Source: Sequoia sempervirens (lineage: Eukaryota > Streptophyta > Pinopsida > Cupressales > Cupressaceae). From it: DNA of 64,000 nt. Position numbers and translations under genes: made by a program. This document shows positions 23,194 to 34,850 of the stretch, piece after piece. The stretch spans positions 700,906,217 through 700,970,216 of the forward strand of contig VDFB02270651.1 of assembly GCA_007258455.2 (NCBI GenBank), read 5' to 3'. The notes under the pieces are model-generated. The model saw only the letters and a program-made list of their open reading frames with translations. It was not told the DNA's origin and did no database searches. The first letter of the stretch is position 1. Every line of letters starts with the position of its first letter.

Positions 23194-24960
23194 ATGGGTA
23201 ATGGTTCAAATGGTGTCAAATCAGTCAATCTATGCCCCAGAAAACTGTCATTGGAGGCCTCATATACATTGTCAGATCAAAATATACATGTTTCCTTAAA
23301 GTCGTGCATGGACAGTGACCTAGAGTTAACGGAAGTAAGATCTCAGGAAGTGACTAAAATCTGGACCTTCTCAGGGCAGCAGATGAGGTGCAGAAGGATG
23401 ATTTTTCAAGATGGTTCCCTAAGATTGGAGGACTTCTTGGTCCTCAAACTGCCACTCATTCTTGAGGATATGTTTGCTGCAGAGGGGAGAAAATGGGAAT
23501 CTTGTGTGAAGCTCATAGAAGGGTGTGTTAATCTGGTCTTAGGAGAAGACATCCTACTCCAGCATGTGATGGATATGGAAGAGAAAACATTAACTAGGAG
23601 GTTTTAGAGTAAATCTCAATCATTTCAATCAATAAGGAAATGGTTAGTTGCAGAAATGGGCCCTGTCTTAGGGTATTCGCCAGTTCATCACGCCTTGGCT
23701 CAAAGCTAGATAGCCTTCTCTTTTAAGATGACTGAAGATTGAAGGAAGATTTTACAAAAAAGGTGGTATTGGGGACATTTTCCTATCTCTAAAGAGATGG
23801 TCTCAGTGCTTTGACCCAAGACAGGAATCAAAAGCTGTCCAAACCATTTGGGTCAAATTCCCCAAGTCACCCTTGGAGTTGCAGTCCTCTAGAACACTAC
23901 AAGAAATTGGGGATGGCTTGGGATTTTTTTTGGATTGGGATGAGGAAGTTCTTAACCATAACTCGCCCCATGGCTAGAATTTTGGAGGATATGAACCTTA
24001 AAGAGGGTCTTCCTAGAGTTATTAAGATTTTTATTGGCAACTAGCAATATATTTATTCTCTTGACTACTCTAAGGTGCCCTTCTAATTTGCTTGCTACCA
24101 TTCTTGTTGTCATCTCATTGGTGCTTGTTCTTTGTCTTTTTCAAGACAAATTTGGCAACCTAAGGAATCAGATCCTCAAGTCTCAAGTAAGCATGTTTTG
24201 CCCACCATAGGCCTATTAGCAGGAAGGAAAAGCAATGCAACTGGAAAGGTTTCACACCTTGGCAAGGAAGAGGAGGATTTGCAATTGGGAAAGTCTCAGC
24301 AAAAGTTGGCAATTCCTCTTTCATTAAATCAGGTGGAGAAGCGAAAGGAGTAGTGAGCAACCAACAAGACATGGGTTTGATGGAGTCCCATTTACAAGGG
24401 AGGTAGGGACAAGTTTTGAGTTGAGGGAAGGTGGCCTACTCATTTCAACTTCCATAACTTCTTTGGGTCAACTTATGGTGTCCTCCCCTCACTCAGCTTC
24501 CAATCTCCATCAAAAACTCAATTTACTTCATCCTCTTTCACCAACTCTTGGAATTCCTCCTTGTCATTCAAAAAAATCAAGGGGCAAAGAAGATGGGCTT
24601 ACAAGGAGGTCTCACAAGAAGGGCAGTCATAAAATGGTGCCAAGATCATCTAGTCTTCCAACCATATCCCCTTTGCATGCCAAGATCTTTGATTTTGCTT
24701 CCTCCACTTCATAGGAAGGGTATTCCTACAAAGGTCGCTATAGGTACTTTCTCAAATCCAACAAGATTGCAGCCGTTATTGAAGAGTTTGAAGTCTTGAG
24801 GGGCGTTGATTCTGACTCGTTGAAGGAGGGTAGCATCTCTTCCCAAGGGAGAAAATCCTTCCTTACTCACGCCAAGGTTATGCTTTAAGGCAAATTCAAA
24901 GTGGGAAACAAACAACTATTGTTTGGGCCCTTAGAGCAAGCCAAACCCTCAAAATAGTTA
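23194..24960 (+). pseudogene. LINE 1 ORF1 (DUF4283 RNA-binding protein), broken
   Basis: ORF1 of plant L1 elements encodes an RNA-binding protein with a DUF4283 domain and a CCHC knuckle. The frame from ATG 23194 stays open to 23607, then continues past one stop into GPVLGYSPVHHALAQ (about 23660-23700), a hallmark of this ORF1 type. After frameshifts come LKRWSQCFDPRQESKA, IWVKFPK, and LEDMNLKEGLPRVIK (to about 24040). A decayed knuckle follows (about 24080-24130), with cysteines replaced. The rest is proline/serine-rich to about 24960. Family assignment is firm; the protein is not functional. Confidence 0.7.
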
Positions 24961-24999
24961 CTCCATGATTGTTCTCTCTTAAATCTAGAGGACTAGGAA

Positions 25000-25790
25000 G
25001 TGCCTCTAAAAGATTGCACTTTGCAGATTAGTTTCACTTCATAATATTGGAATTGGCATGCTCCAAGAGGCAATGAGTGAGGGTAAGGAGGTTGAGGGGT
25101 TGTTGAATTATTTTTTGAAGGACTAGGAGATTCTTTCATTAGCCTCTTATAACCACTATGGGGGGTTGTTGAGCTACAAAATGCAATCTTTCATGCTTCT
25201 CAATTCTGCTTTTGTTGTTTTTGGGATTGGTGCACAGTTTTCCCCATGGAGCTGGGGAACGCTTTTCCTATGGTAAATATTTATCAGTTGTATGTGTACA
25301 AAATTCAATTTTGGGACACTCTTTTGGCAATGGACTTCTTGGAACATGAGACTTTTATCCTAGGAGGAAATCTTAAATTTTTCCTAAAAAAGTCTGAAGT
25401 TTGGGGGACAGCTGCCAGGATTGATCCACAAGCTGATTATTTCTTGCACAAATTTGAGGGGGTTAGATTAGTGGATAAGGAGCCTGTCAAAATCATTCCC
25501 ACATGGCGGAATGATAGATTTGGAGATGAAAACATTGCTAAGAGGCATGATAGTTTTTAGTCTTTGAGGCTCTTTTGGCCAAGAGCAAAATGATTAGGTA
25601 CTACTTGGAATCTGGTAGTGATTCTAACCATTACCCATTTTTCTCCAATTGGGCAATTTTTGTCCTTTTAAATTTAATCCCTCCTAGTTGAAGGATGTCA
25701 ATTTCCAATCCTAGGTTGAGTTTGAATGGAAAAAGTGGCAATAATCTGGAGAGCAGATTGACTCTTGTAAATTTGTCTTAGCAGACACTA
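25000..25790 (+). pseudogene. LINE 1 ORF2 endonuclease domain, broken
   Basis: The APE-like endonuclease makes the nick that primes LINE integration. The piece at 25246-25560 reads LWDTLLAM-like, then ILGGNLKF (GGDLN in active enzymes: D has become N), SEVWGTAARIDPQADYF, and PTWRND, all in the order known for plant L1 endonucleases. After a frame break it ends with a SNHYP segment near 25630, corresponding to the catalytic SDH (D is N here). Loss of both aspartates plus stops shows it is dead. The first 150 codons are hard to read. Confidence 0.7.
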
Positions 25791-26040
25791 CTATGTCTTG
25801 GCATGGTTTGGCTAACATTCTTGCAAGGGTTTTAGAGAAGATTTGGATGGGGGTTTTTTTATTTCTATGGACTGGTAAAATGGAAAAGAGGGTATTGTCC
25901 TAGCTGGAAACTTTTAGCTAAGCTTAAGGAAGAAAGGTATTAAGATCTTAAAAACCAAAGTTATAAGACACACACAATCTTACCAACTCTTGAGGCAAGC
26001 AGGCCTAAGCAAGTTCCAGAAACCTAGACTTGACAAAGAG
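25791..26040 (+). pseudogene. LINE 1 RT C-terminal fragment before hAT F
   Basis: The segment LARVLEKIWMGVFLFLWTGKMEKRVL (legible at 25810-25900) matches the region after the RT palm in plant L1 (…FLW.G…K+…). A LAKLKEE..IK-like stretch follows past stops. The directly preceding palm is absent, so about 1.3 kb of ORF2 has been lost. The hAT at 26049 interrupts it. Confidence 0.6.
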
Positions 26041-26048
26041 TTGGCTCC

Positions 26049-29000
26049 TATGTAACCTAAGGATGCATCCCTAGCCAAATTAGGGGTGTCCCCAGCAGGA
26101 AACATTTTGGGCACCTCAGAAACATCCTTGCACTATCCCCAAATTCTCAAAAAAAATCAAAAATGTCCCCAATATGACGCCCAAAAAAGTGGAAACACCA
26201 GGAGACAACTAGTCATCCCTTATGGCCCAACAACTTTCCAATTCAAAAAAAAAGCACACAAATAATTTGCATGAAACCTAAACCTAAAAACATCACTATA
26301 ACATTCAAAACAAAAAAATAGCTCATTTGTGTCATTTTGCAAATTATGAAGAGTTGAAGGAGGAAGAGCACAATTGTGAGAAACCAAGTGAAAGAAGGAA
26401 AGAGAAGTGAGCAAAGGGAAAAAGAGGACCGAGTCTCCATCATTTGAGGTAAGTTCATTATTTTTTGTTTATTTTTACAAATTCTTTTGCATTTTTTTTG
26501 TTTTTGTTAGAATTTCAAATACTTAGGACAGTTTTTTTGTGTGCTTGTGTTCTATGTTTATACTTGCAATTGTCATTTACATTTCAACATGCCATGGAAT
26601 TTCTTCAAGGAATGTGAGTGTTTCAAGGACACATAGTTCAAATAATCCATTTCAATGCCCTTCTAACCTCTTGGAAAAGTATGCAAAGGACCCATTTAAC
26701 CCAAAAACCTCTTTTACAATTTTCAACAGCCATAGACACTAAGAAAAGAAATTTGGGGGGGGGAGTAGAGTATGGTTGTCATATTTGCAAGGACGACTAT
26801 AGGGGCAACTACACAAGAGTTTACTCCCATCTTTTAGACACAACTTGTCAAGGGGTAAAAATATGCAAAACCATAGCATTAGCTAACAAAGCCGAGGTGA
26901 CTAGGTTGCAGATGGAGAGTAAAGCCAAAAAAACAGGAATGCCAATGGAGTCTTTGCAGCCTAGTGGGCCATTATTTAGTGCTACAACTACTGAATCTAG
27001 GAGTGTTGTGCCTGGGAGTCAAAGAGGAAAGAAAAGGTCCACTAGTGTTGTTGGCATATTTAACATGAAATTACGAGATGTAGCTGATAGTTCTATTGCC
27101 AAATTTTTATATGCTAATGCCATACCATTTCATGTAGCACGCTCTTCATTTTTTAAACAAATGTTCAAAGATGCACTTGTTGCTCGTCCTTCATATGTTC
27201 CCCATTGAGATCATAAGCTACACACCTCCCTCCTTAATTAGGAGTATTTCAAAGTGAGTATAATGTTGGAGGAGTTGAGACAAGTTTCGCTAAAGGATGG
27301 TTGCCCTATCATTATAGATGGGTGGAACAATATTAGACATCGGCCACTCATCAATGTTATTGTCAAATGTTCAACAAGCTCTTATTTTCTTAGAGCTATT
27401 GATTGTTCGAAGAAAAGGAAGGATGCAAGCTTCCAATTTCAGATTTTGAAGGATGCCATAGAAGAGTTTGGACCCTCTAATGTTGTACAAGTAGTGACTG
27501 ATTCAGCCTATGTATGCATGCTAGTTGGCTTAATGGTGGAAGGTGCTTACACACACATTTTTTGGACCCTATATTGTGTTCATGCGTTGAACAATGCATT
27601 GAAAGACATTGGGAAAATAGATTGCATGAAGTGGTGTCAGAAGTTTGAGGCATTCAGATGACCATTTGCAATCATCACACATTACTTGCTTTGTTTAGGA
27701 AGTTTTCAAGGAAAAAATTCCTCAAGCCTATGGATACCAAATATGCTAGTTACTTTACTTTGATGTGCAGGAGCCTCTACAATTGATGGTGGTTAATTTA
27801 GAGTGGGCTAGATGGGAAGAGGCAAACACAGCTGAAGGAAAAAGTGTCAAACAAAAAATCCTCAATGATGATTTGTCGTCCACAATGAGGTAAGAGATTG
27901 TTGTTTTTTATTTTTTAATGGATTGCTGATTTTCAGTATTAAATTTTATATTTTATTATTAACTAATACATTGTTGATTTTAGTATTAAATTTATGGTTT
28001 TCATTTTATTATTGATATTAAATTAAAAAATTGCTGGATTTTATTATTCAATTTCTGATTTTTTATTTTTTATTGTTCTAAGTTTCTAACTTGTAAATTT
28101 ACTAAATTATGTTCATCTTTGAATCTTTGAAAATATGTTTGCTCCATTATCTCAACTATTGTGCAGGTCATAAGATATGTTGATACGAACTCTCCTAACC
28201 TTGGAGAGATTTACGAGACATTTGACAGCATGCTTGGACAAATGAAGCAAACAATTCATAGCAAGGACCCTAATTTGGGATTTGATGAGGAGCGCATTAG
28301 GCCCATTGTGATGCAACAATGGGACACTATGAACACCCCACTTCATATGACTGCCTACACTCTAAATCCCAAATGGTATGCAGCAAGACCTAGGAGATTG
28401 CCTACATCAGATGACGAAGAGGTGAAAGATGGCTTCATGAAGGCCCTTGGGAAAATGTATGCTAAGGAATAGTTTGGAAATCTTAAAAGCATGGTGGCTA
28501 GCCTTTGTGAGTCTTCGTGACCCAACATTTAGTAGACCAGAGGCAAGGATGGATAGAGCTACATTAGCTCAAATTGACCCCATTGGATGGTGGACATGGC
28601 ATGGTAAGGATTCACCAAAGCTAAGGATGCTTGCCACTCGTCTCCTTTCACAGGTTGTTGGTTTCTTTGCTGCAAAGAGGAATTGGTCTATATATAGCTT
28701 CATCCAATCAATCAAGAGGAATACACTTACCTCTAGACAATCAAAGAAGTTGGTGGTTGTGCATAGTGTCTTGCGGCTTTAGGATTGTCAGTCACCTAGG
28801 TATTGTCAAACTTCAGTTGCACATTGGGATGTTGATATTGAAGATACTACACAGGTTGATGAGGAGGAGGCACATGATGTATTGCTTGGGATCCCATTGG
28901 ATTAGGATGAGACAACCTCTCATAGTGGCAATGAATCAAACTCCGATTTTGATGCAATATTAGGGGATGTTGATTAGGGACAACTGCATATTTCTATTTT

Positions 29001-29358
29001 TCTGTCATTTTGTAGTTGAAACTTGCATCCTTTGGGAAATTTGATGTAATTTTTATATAATATATATGCACATTGTCAATAAATGCAATTAAATTTTGTT
29101 AAAACTTCATTTGTTTGTCGATTTCTATGAAATGAAAATATCAACCAAACTCTAATATTATGTGTTAAGGTTCTATGATGTATATGATGACTGCCTTATC
29201 ATATGAATATTTGAAATTTTCTATTTTTTTAAATTTTCCCTATTTTTAATAGTTATCCCCAATCATCCCCTAAAAATGGCCTCCCTCCAATTCCCATCCC
29301 TAAAATGCGTCCACCCATCCCCTACTATCCCCGTCTCAAAAACTTGGGGTAACATAGC
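26049..29358 (+). mobile_element. hAT transposon F, 3310 bp, duplication TTGGCTCC
   Basis: A perfect 8-bp target duplication TTGGCTCC flanks it (26041-26048 and 29359-29366), the size expected for hAT. Ends are inverted: TATGTAACC at left, GGTAACATAGC at right, with C-rich sub-terminal words (TCCCC, ATCCC) inward on both sides. The interior carries a broken transposase from about 26730 to 28976. It sits inside LINE 1. Fragments of a second copy of this family are at 5965-6175 and 9551-9641. Confidence 0.9.
26730..28976 (+). pseudogene. hAT transposase (element F), broken
   Basis: Decayed cut-and-paste transposase. In order: a BED-type zinc finger (about 26760-26880: CHICKDDYRGNYTRVYSHL then C.GVKIC); a linker with a basic GKKRSTS stretch; IAKFLYANAIPFHVARS and FKQMFKDALVA (27090-27180, DUF659 start); CPIIIDGWNNIRHRPLINV (27300-27360); VVQVVTDSAYVCM with IFWTLYCVHALNNALKDIGK (27480-27620), the usual hAT core; then a gap with an intron-like AT-rich stretch (27890-28165) and the C-terminal half (28161-28760). 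The segment TSRQSKKLVVVHSVLRL (28730-28780) is the dimerisation region, and an acidic tail ends at 28976. At least three frame breaks are present. Confidence 0.8.
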
Positions 29359-29559
29359 TTGGCTCCCTTCACAACTAGCAAAAAACCCTAAAAACTCACC
29401 ATTCCTTCTGTCTACGCCTCAAAATGATGCCCTTCCCATGCAAATGTGCCAAACATGATTGTAAAATTGTGAAAAGAGAGCAAAAAAACATGATTGTAAA
29501 AAATGAGCTCTAAGTTCAAGTGTTGAGTCCAAAGCAAAAATTAACCAAATGAGTTTGAG

Positions 29560-30540
29560 CAGTGTCTAGGTCCAAGTTATTTCTCTGTGTTAAAAACATT
29601 CATTTTTTTGGCTAAGCTTTGGCTACGAAGAGCTTATGGAGACTCATCACAAAGGACTATTTGTGCGATAGATTCATTATACACAAATATGAAATACATT
29701 GAACCCCTAATCATGGTTGAGTGGGTTCCAAAGCCTACTAAAACTATCAAAATTTTCCATTATTTGGAAGGCTTTGGTACTTGCTTTCTCCCTCATAGGC
29801 AACTAGTTGGAATGAAAAAATGGCAATCAAGCACAAGTTCACATTGGGACGAACTCCTAGGTAGGGAGTGGGAATGCAATCAAATTGTCTCAAGTTGTTG
29901 ACACCATTAACACCTCCAATTGGATCTGCAAGGAAGTCAAGGTGAGGAGTGGAAAGATTGTGCGAAATTTTGTCTATAAGTCATGTGAGGACTCGTGTGG
30001 ACGAAGAAGATGAGTTGGTGTGGACTAAAAAGCCCAACTATGGGAATGTAAACAACCAAAAGTGGCTTTAAAACTATTTTTTCTTCAGGTGTCATGAGAT
30101 CTAGCAGTGGTGGTGGCAAGTTGTCTATAAGGTTAAGTCTCCTCTCGAAACTAGAACCTTTAAGTGGCTCAATCTAGGTCTTAACATGGGATATTCTAAT
30201 GAGTAGAGGATGGCAAGGGTCAAGTAGGTGCTCCTTATGTTGTGTCACCCCCAAAACTATCTTTAATCTTCTCAATGAATGTTCTTTTTCTCATTTAGTT
30301 TAGGCTGAAGTGGTTCATTTGCTTGGAAGATCATCTTCTTGGCAATGAATCTCTTGCTGATTGCTTAAAGAATTGGTTTGACAACAACGAATTAAAGTGG
30401 TTCATAGCTTTATCTTTTGTGATGGCTTGGGGGAATGGCTGGCCAAAAATGCTGCCATCTTCAACAATACTTTCATCCTATGTTGTCGAATCGATAGATA
30501 TTCAAGCCAATTATAGGTATGAAACATCGTAGAATTGGAT
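29560..30540 (+). pseudogene. LINE 1 RT C-terminus and zinc-binding region after hAT F
   Basis: This continues LINE 1 beyond the hAT. Legible parts: FLAKLWLRRAYGDSS (29600-29650), MVEWVPKP (29710), then, after frame changes, NGSS-like and REWECNQIVSS (29880), LNLGLNMGYSNE (30170), and ESLADCLKNWFDNNELKWF (30345-30405) followed by an AWGNGWPK segment, which corresponds to the WGIWLARNAAIF region of plant L1. All are in the order of L1 C-terminal sequence. Stops are frequent. Confidence 0.6.
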
Positions 30541-30937
30541 CCTAATTTGAATCACACTTGTGAATTTAAATAGGGTTCGATTTTTTCGCATCAAAAACAA
30601 TTCCACCCTTTGCCAATCAAACCCAACCAATTCCAACATTGATGTGGCAATTCTAGAGTGAATCTTGAGCAATTCCAAACGTGGATGAGATTTTCGAGCG
30701 TTTTTTTTTTTGGATTGGAAAAAACCCTAAACATCAACATTTTTTGTTATATTGAGTTTTATCCGCCATGGGAGAGAAAAATAATTGGAAATGGCAGATG
30801 GGATTCAAACACTTCATTATCTCTTTTGAACATCATGCATTGTATGCGTTATATGCATTGTGTATTGGTTGTTATATCCAGCTCAAACTAGCAAAATACA
30901 TTCTTCATTCTACCACTCACATTTAGACTTTAGGTTT
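30541..30937 (+). other. LINE 1 linker, no legible domain
   Basis: Sequence between the zinc-binding region and the solo LTR, ending GGTTT before the LTR. The short ORF at 30658-30891 shows no motif. It should be the LINE 1 segment leading into RNase H, by position only. Confidence 0.35.
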
Positions 30938-32848
30938 TGTAATGGCACCCCCTAATTTAGAACGATTTTTTTGTTTTCGGATTGCTTAGTTTGACACACT
31001 TAACATTTTGTCAAACCAACATCACTCTTGAAGTTTTGAAGGTTTTGAACTCATCCATAGCACACTATTCCAATATGATTTTGCATTTAACATGAAAGGA
31101 ACTCATATACATTTCAATACATCATTCAGCTCAGTATGTAACAGGATAGTTAACAGTCCATGCAATGAATATTTGCTCATTCACAATGCTTATTACAAAC
31201 AATAGTAATAACAATAGTACTTTCACTCAGAATTGCAAATTATAGAATTGTCTAGACACAGTCCTAATCAAAAATATACTATTGATTAATTGATAGACAT
31301 AACAAGTTCGATTCCCTTTTTGCATGGGTTTATTGAGCAATAATATAACATAAGCAAATACATTCAGAGAAGCAATAATAGTAGACAACATTGAGTACCC
31401 ATTTGACCAAGCTCCAAGGCAAAGGAAGCTTCAGATATCCTCACGACTATTGGAAGAAAGCCACGCCTACTAAAGGTAAATGGCAAGGTCTGTAGCAGCA
31501 AACTCCAATCTAAAAATCACGCCCCTGTTAGGGTATACACGCCCAGCGTCATACTCCAACTTTACCCTCAATCTTAAGCACTCAAATCAAGGCGTCCAAC
31601 CATAGGAAACTCCACACCAGCTCTTGTAATGACCTCTACAATAGCAGTAATCCGCTCACACATTTATTCAATCTTATTCCATGCACCCAACTTCCAGGAA
31701 CTCACGCCAAGTATTGTGCAAGTTTGTATTACAAAAATGTGGCAACGGCTATGTAAATAGCAATCCCAGGTAGCATGAAAATCCACGCCCAGCCAGGCTA
31801 TAAAAAGTAGGTATTCGCCCAACTCACAAATGCACCAAAATCTTCTTCAAGTCTCAGGACCAAACTGAGATGTGCAAATTCCTTCCAACACCCAGCAATG
31901 TATAGATCTCCAATAACCAAAATAGCAATGTATCCAGTCATCCAACTTATCCCTCAAAATATGCAACAATAGTACTCTTCTAAACCCATGACTGGGAACT
32001 TGATCTTCGTTCAACAATGTAAATACCTCATTACCAATTGGCCAGCCAGATGAAATCTTCAATCTTGATATATGCAAATGAAGCACAAGCATAGACTCTA
32101 AATGAATCTATCAACTATCAATCAGAGAGGATCTTTCACCACTGTGGATGATATTCTTCAAGAGGGGGTTTCATCCTCCAAAAGTTTGAGATGAACACCG
32201 TTCAATTCCACAAAACCACCAAGGGTCACATAAGAAGAAAGTAAAATAATCCGCATAACCAAATGAACTCTCATAACCCCTTTTTATGCTTTTTATGCTT
32301 TTTTTGCCAAACTATCCAGAAGCTTCTATTTAAAATTCACTTTTTTAATTTATGCTCCCCTTTAGCTCCAAAAAGGACCTTTTTATTAAAATAATGATAA
32401 TTTGACACGCAAGGTCCCTGTTTAATACATCCATGATTTAAAACATTTCATCTCGATTCCAACAAGCTATAACACTAAGGTGCTTTTTAAATATTTTTTA
32501 AATAATATTTGGCAACCTTAGTAAATAAATAAAATAAAGTCATTAATATACTCATTTTGCGGAAACTATCGGAAAGTATCAAAATCGAAAACTAACTGTA
32601 CTGGAGTGATCCTGATGAAGAATAATGATAAACTGAGCCAAACGGGTGACTTACTACAAATAAACGCTCTCCAAGAATCTTGGAGCCCAAACCAAAAGCC
32701 GAAAATAACATCTAAAAGCGTCATATGGCTCCTCTAAACCATTCAATCTCACAAGTAACATCAAATTACCCCTCTAAACAAGATGACACAAACCCAAAAA
32801 GTCAGTGACAACTGCACTACTAAAGAACCTAAAAATGGGGACATTACA
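30938..32848 (+). mobile_element. Solo LTR, 1911 bp, duplication GGTTT
   Basis: It starts TGTAATGGCACCCCC and ends GGGGACATTACA, with perfect duplication GGTTT at 30933-30937 and 32849-32853. A TATAAAAA box lies at 31799-31806. Several CACGCC(C)/ACGCCC words recur at about 31460-31800 (for example CACGCCTAC, CACGCCCCTG, ACGCCCAGC). No internal region. It is antisense to MOG1 and splits LINE 1. Confidence 0.92.
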
Positions 32849-32853
32849 GGTTT

Positions 32854-33289
32854 AAAATTTACAGCACTAAATGTTGTTTAAAGGTTAGGCTTTAGCATTT
32901 TAAATTTTATTAATTGAACTATACTATACTAATTTTAGTATAGATATTAATTACTTTTAATTAATATTTTCGAATATATTAAAAAAATAAAATATTAATA
33001 TATGATATAGATAGTATTCTATTAATATAGTTTATTCAAATATAGTATAAAAATGTAATTTAAAATATTATTAGTTTTATATAAATAATAAATATAGAAT
33101 CTTTTAGGCTGCAAATATGTATATATTTTTTGCATTTACCTAAACTATACCCAGCCTTCTCCAAAAATATTGCCGTACTGGTGTACTGTATCCACATACC
33201 CATACCAATACCTGATTCCAATTTGGCAACTTAGCTTTCATCTCATTTTTACAGTCCTCTATTAAGATCCGTTTATCTTTGATGGGCTT
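32854..33289 (+). other. AT-rich linker before RNase H
   Basis: The stretch 32880-33120 is almost entirely A and T with ATATTA-type repeats and no ORF. It is probably expanded low-complexity sequence inside LINE 1. The last 150 bases approach the RNase H region. Confidence 0.4.
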
Positions 33290-33800
33290 AAAAAAACCAC
33301 AAAGATGAAGCATCTGCAATGGCCTTCCGAGGTGGAGATCAATAAATCTATACCTTTGGTTTCTAAAGTGGCCAGTCAAGGTTCTCCTCTGTGCTGTGGT
33401 GCTAGTAGGGTCTTATACATCAAGGAAAAACATTTCTTTCATTTCAAAGCTAGGCCAGGCAGGGGGTCAACTAATTTTACCGAATTTCTTGCTCTTAAGC
33501 TGCTCCTCAAACTTGCATGGGATAATAAGGTGTATCAGTTACACATTTTTGGACTCTTTGGTTGTTGTAAATTGGATGCAGAAGATTTAAGAGAATGGAG
33601 AATATTGCATTCTCCCCATTTTTTGAATAAGTGAACCATCTGGCTATTGTTTTCACAATTTTCTTTCCTACAAGCATGTTTCCGTGAGCTCAACACATTG
33701 GCGGACTCGCGGACTCTCAGTCAAACAAAAGCATGCATATATCAACAGGCCAGTGGGTGCAGTTGGAAACTAAAGATGATTTCTCTTCAGCTCCTATCAC
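33290..33800 (+). pseudogene. LINE 1 RNase H domain, broken
   Basis: Many plant L1 elements end ORF2 with an RNase H domain that removes RNA after copying. Here ASQGSPLCCGASRVLY corresponds to the DGA.+GNPG..G.GGVLR start; the first catalytic aspartate is lost. Then EKHFFHFKA, GSTNFTEFLALKLLLKLAWD (the E of the second motif is kept), and IFG in front of a frame break where DS is expected. A final FRELNTLAD at about 33685-33715 matches the H/R.N..AD motif. Stops and two frame changes are present. Confidence 0.7.
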
Positions 33801-34109
33801 TAGCAATTTTTTCAATTCGTAAATTTCTTCTTATTTCCTTCCACCACTTGGTCTTTTTGGAGTGGGCCGCTGTTTCTTCTGGTTTTATTTGTTCTTATAT
33901 GAGTTGTTTTTTTTTTATATCACCTTGGTTCTGGTTAGGGTTGTATGCTGTTTTGGCAATGGCTGTTTTGACCCTTTGGGCCTGTCTTGGAGTATTGTAT
34001 CAATGTCTTGGACATCTGAATGATGTAACTTCTTCTTCCTTGGAATTAAATTTCAGATTTTTCTTTCGAAAAAATATCAACTACCAACACACCAAAAAAA
34101 ATAGAGGAA
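33801..34109 (+). other. LINE 1 3' end
   Basis: Presumed 3' untranslated tail of LINE 1. The 161-codon ORF across 33647-34132 is hydrophobic and shows no domain beyond the RNase H part, so I do not call it a gene. The sequence ends in a TTTTTCTTTCGAAAAAA stretch near 34065, like the 3' end of the minus-strand LINE at 42160, followed by A-rich sequence. Confidence 0.45.
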
Positions 34110-34850
34110 AAAACTTGCTTTGTTTTTGCTAATGTACCATGGAGAAAACAAAAGCAATCTGTTTGACACTAGGATATATAGGCCCACCTCCAGTGACTTA
34201 CCTTGGATTTCCAATTCATTGGTAAGAAAACATACAACTGTGGCTGCAATTTTTACATAGGATTTACAACCATTGCTGCAAACTCGACATTTGCTTCATG
34301 AAAATACGCAAAACTGGACAACCAAATGGCTCAACCTAGAAAGTATTGTTCAGCTTATAAGATCTATCCTATACTCACTTCCTATTCCTCTTTTAACTCT
34401 TCTCAAGACCTTACAAAGTGTTAAGACAAGATAGCAGAAATCCAATGAAAATTTCTCTGGCAAGGGTTAAAAAACCCACTAATTACCTGAAAAAACATAT
34501 GCAGAGACAAAACAAAAGATCTTAATATAAAAAATACAAAAGGCCTTCATTAAAGCCTTGACTATGAAACTAGCCTGGAGGATCCTCAAGCCAATCAGGC
34601 ACAACTACGAATCATCAAACTCAAATACCTGCAAGACCCCAAACTCAATCATTTACAAACAATCTAGAAAATGCAGTTATTAAGTATGGCAATGCATATC
34701 AAGAAAGGCATGGAATATATTAGAAATTGAAATGGAAATGTAGACTTTTGGGAAGAAAGTTGGAAAGGCTTCAACAAGAACTACAAAAACAGGGATACAT
34801 CCAATTTACACCAGGAATGTGACCTCGGGGTTTTATGCTGTTTCAGAAAA
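34110..34850 (+). mobile_element. LINE 2 RT C-terminal portion, resumed after LINE 1
   Basis: An L1 RT C-terminal half: GYIGPPPVTYLGFPI (34170-34215), where plant L1 has GPLP..YLG.P; then TKWLNLE, and SILYSLPIPLLTLLK (34365-34410); then NENFLWQG (34450) and KAFIKALTMKLAWRIL (34545-34590). It continues the kind of L1 found at 21300-23035 just where that element is cut by LINE 1, so both are read as one older element split by LINE 1. That linkage is inferred from order and content. Confidence 0.6.

Larger units (their letters stand above)
23040..34090 (+). mobile_element. L1-type LINE 1, split by a hAT and a solo LTR
   Basis: A plus-strand L1 LINE. Parts in order: ORF1 (23194-24960), endonuclease (25000-25790), RT C-terminal end (25791-26040), [hAT F 26049-29358], more RT C-terminus and zinc-binding region (29560-30540), [solo LTR 30938-32848], RNase H (33290-33800), and a 3' end running into TTTTCTTTCGAAAAAA near 34065. 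The main RT palm is missing between endonuclease and RT C-terminus, so an internal deletion preceded or followed insertion. It lies within the older LINE 2. Confidence 0.7.

Noticed and set aside
33647..34132. 161-codon hydrophobic ORF as a membrane protein gene
   Set aside because: It starts inside the decayed RNase H of LINE 1 and runs through its 3' tail; hydrophobicity follows from T-rich sequence.
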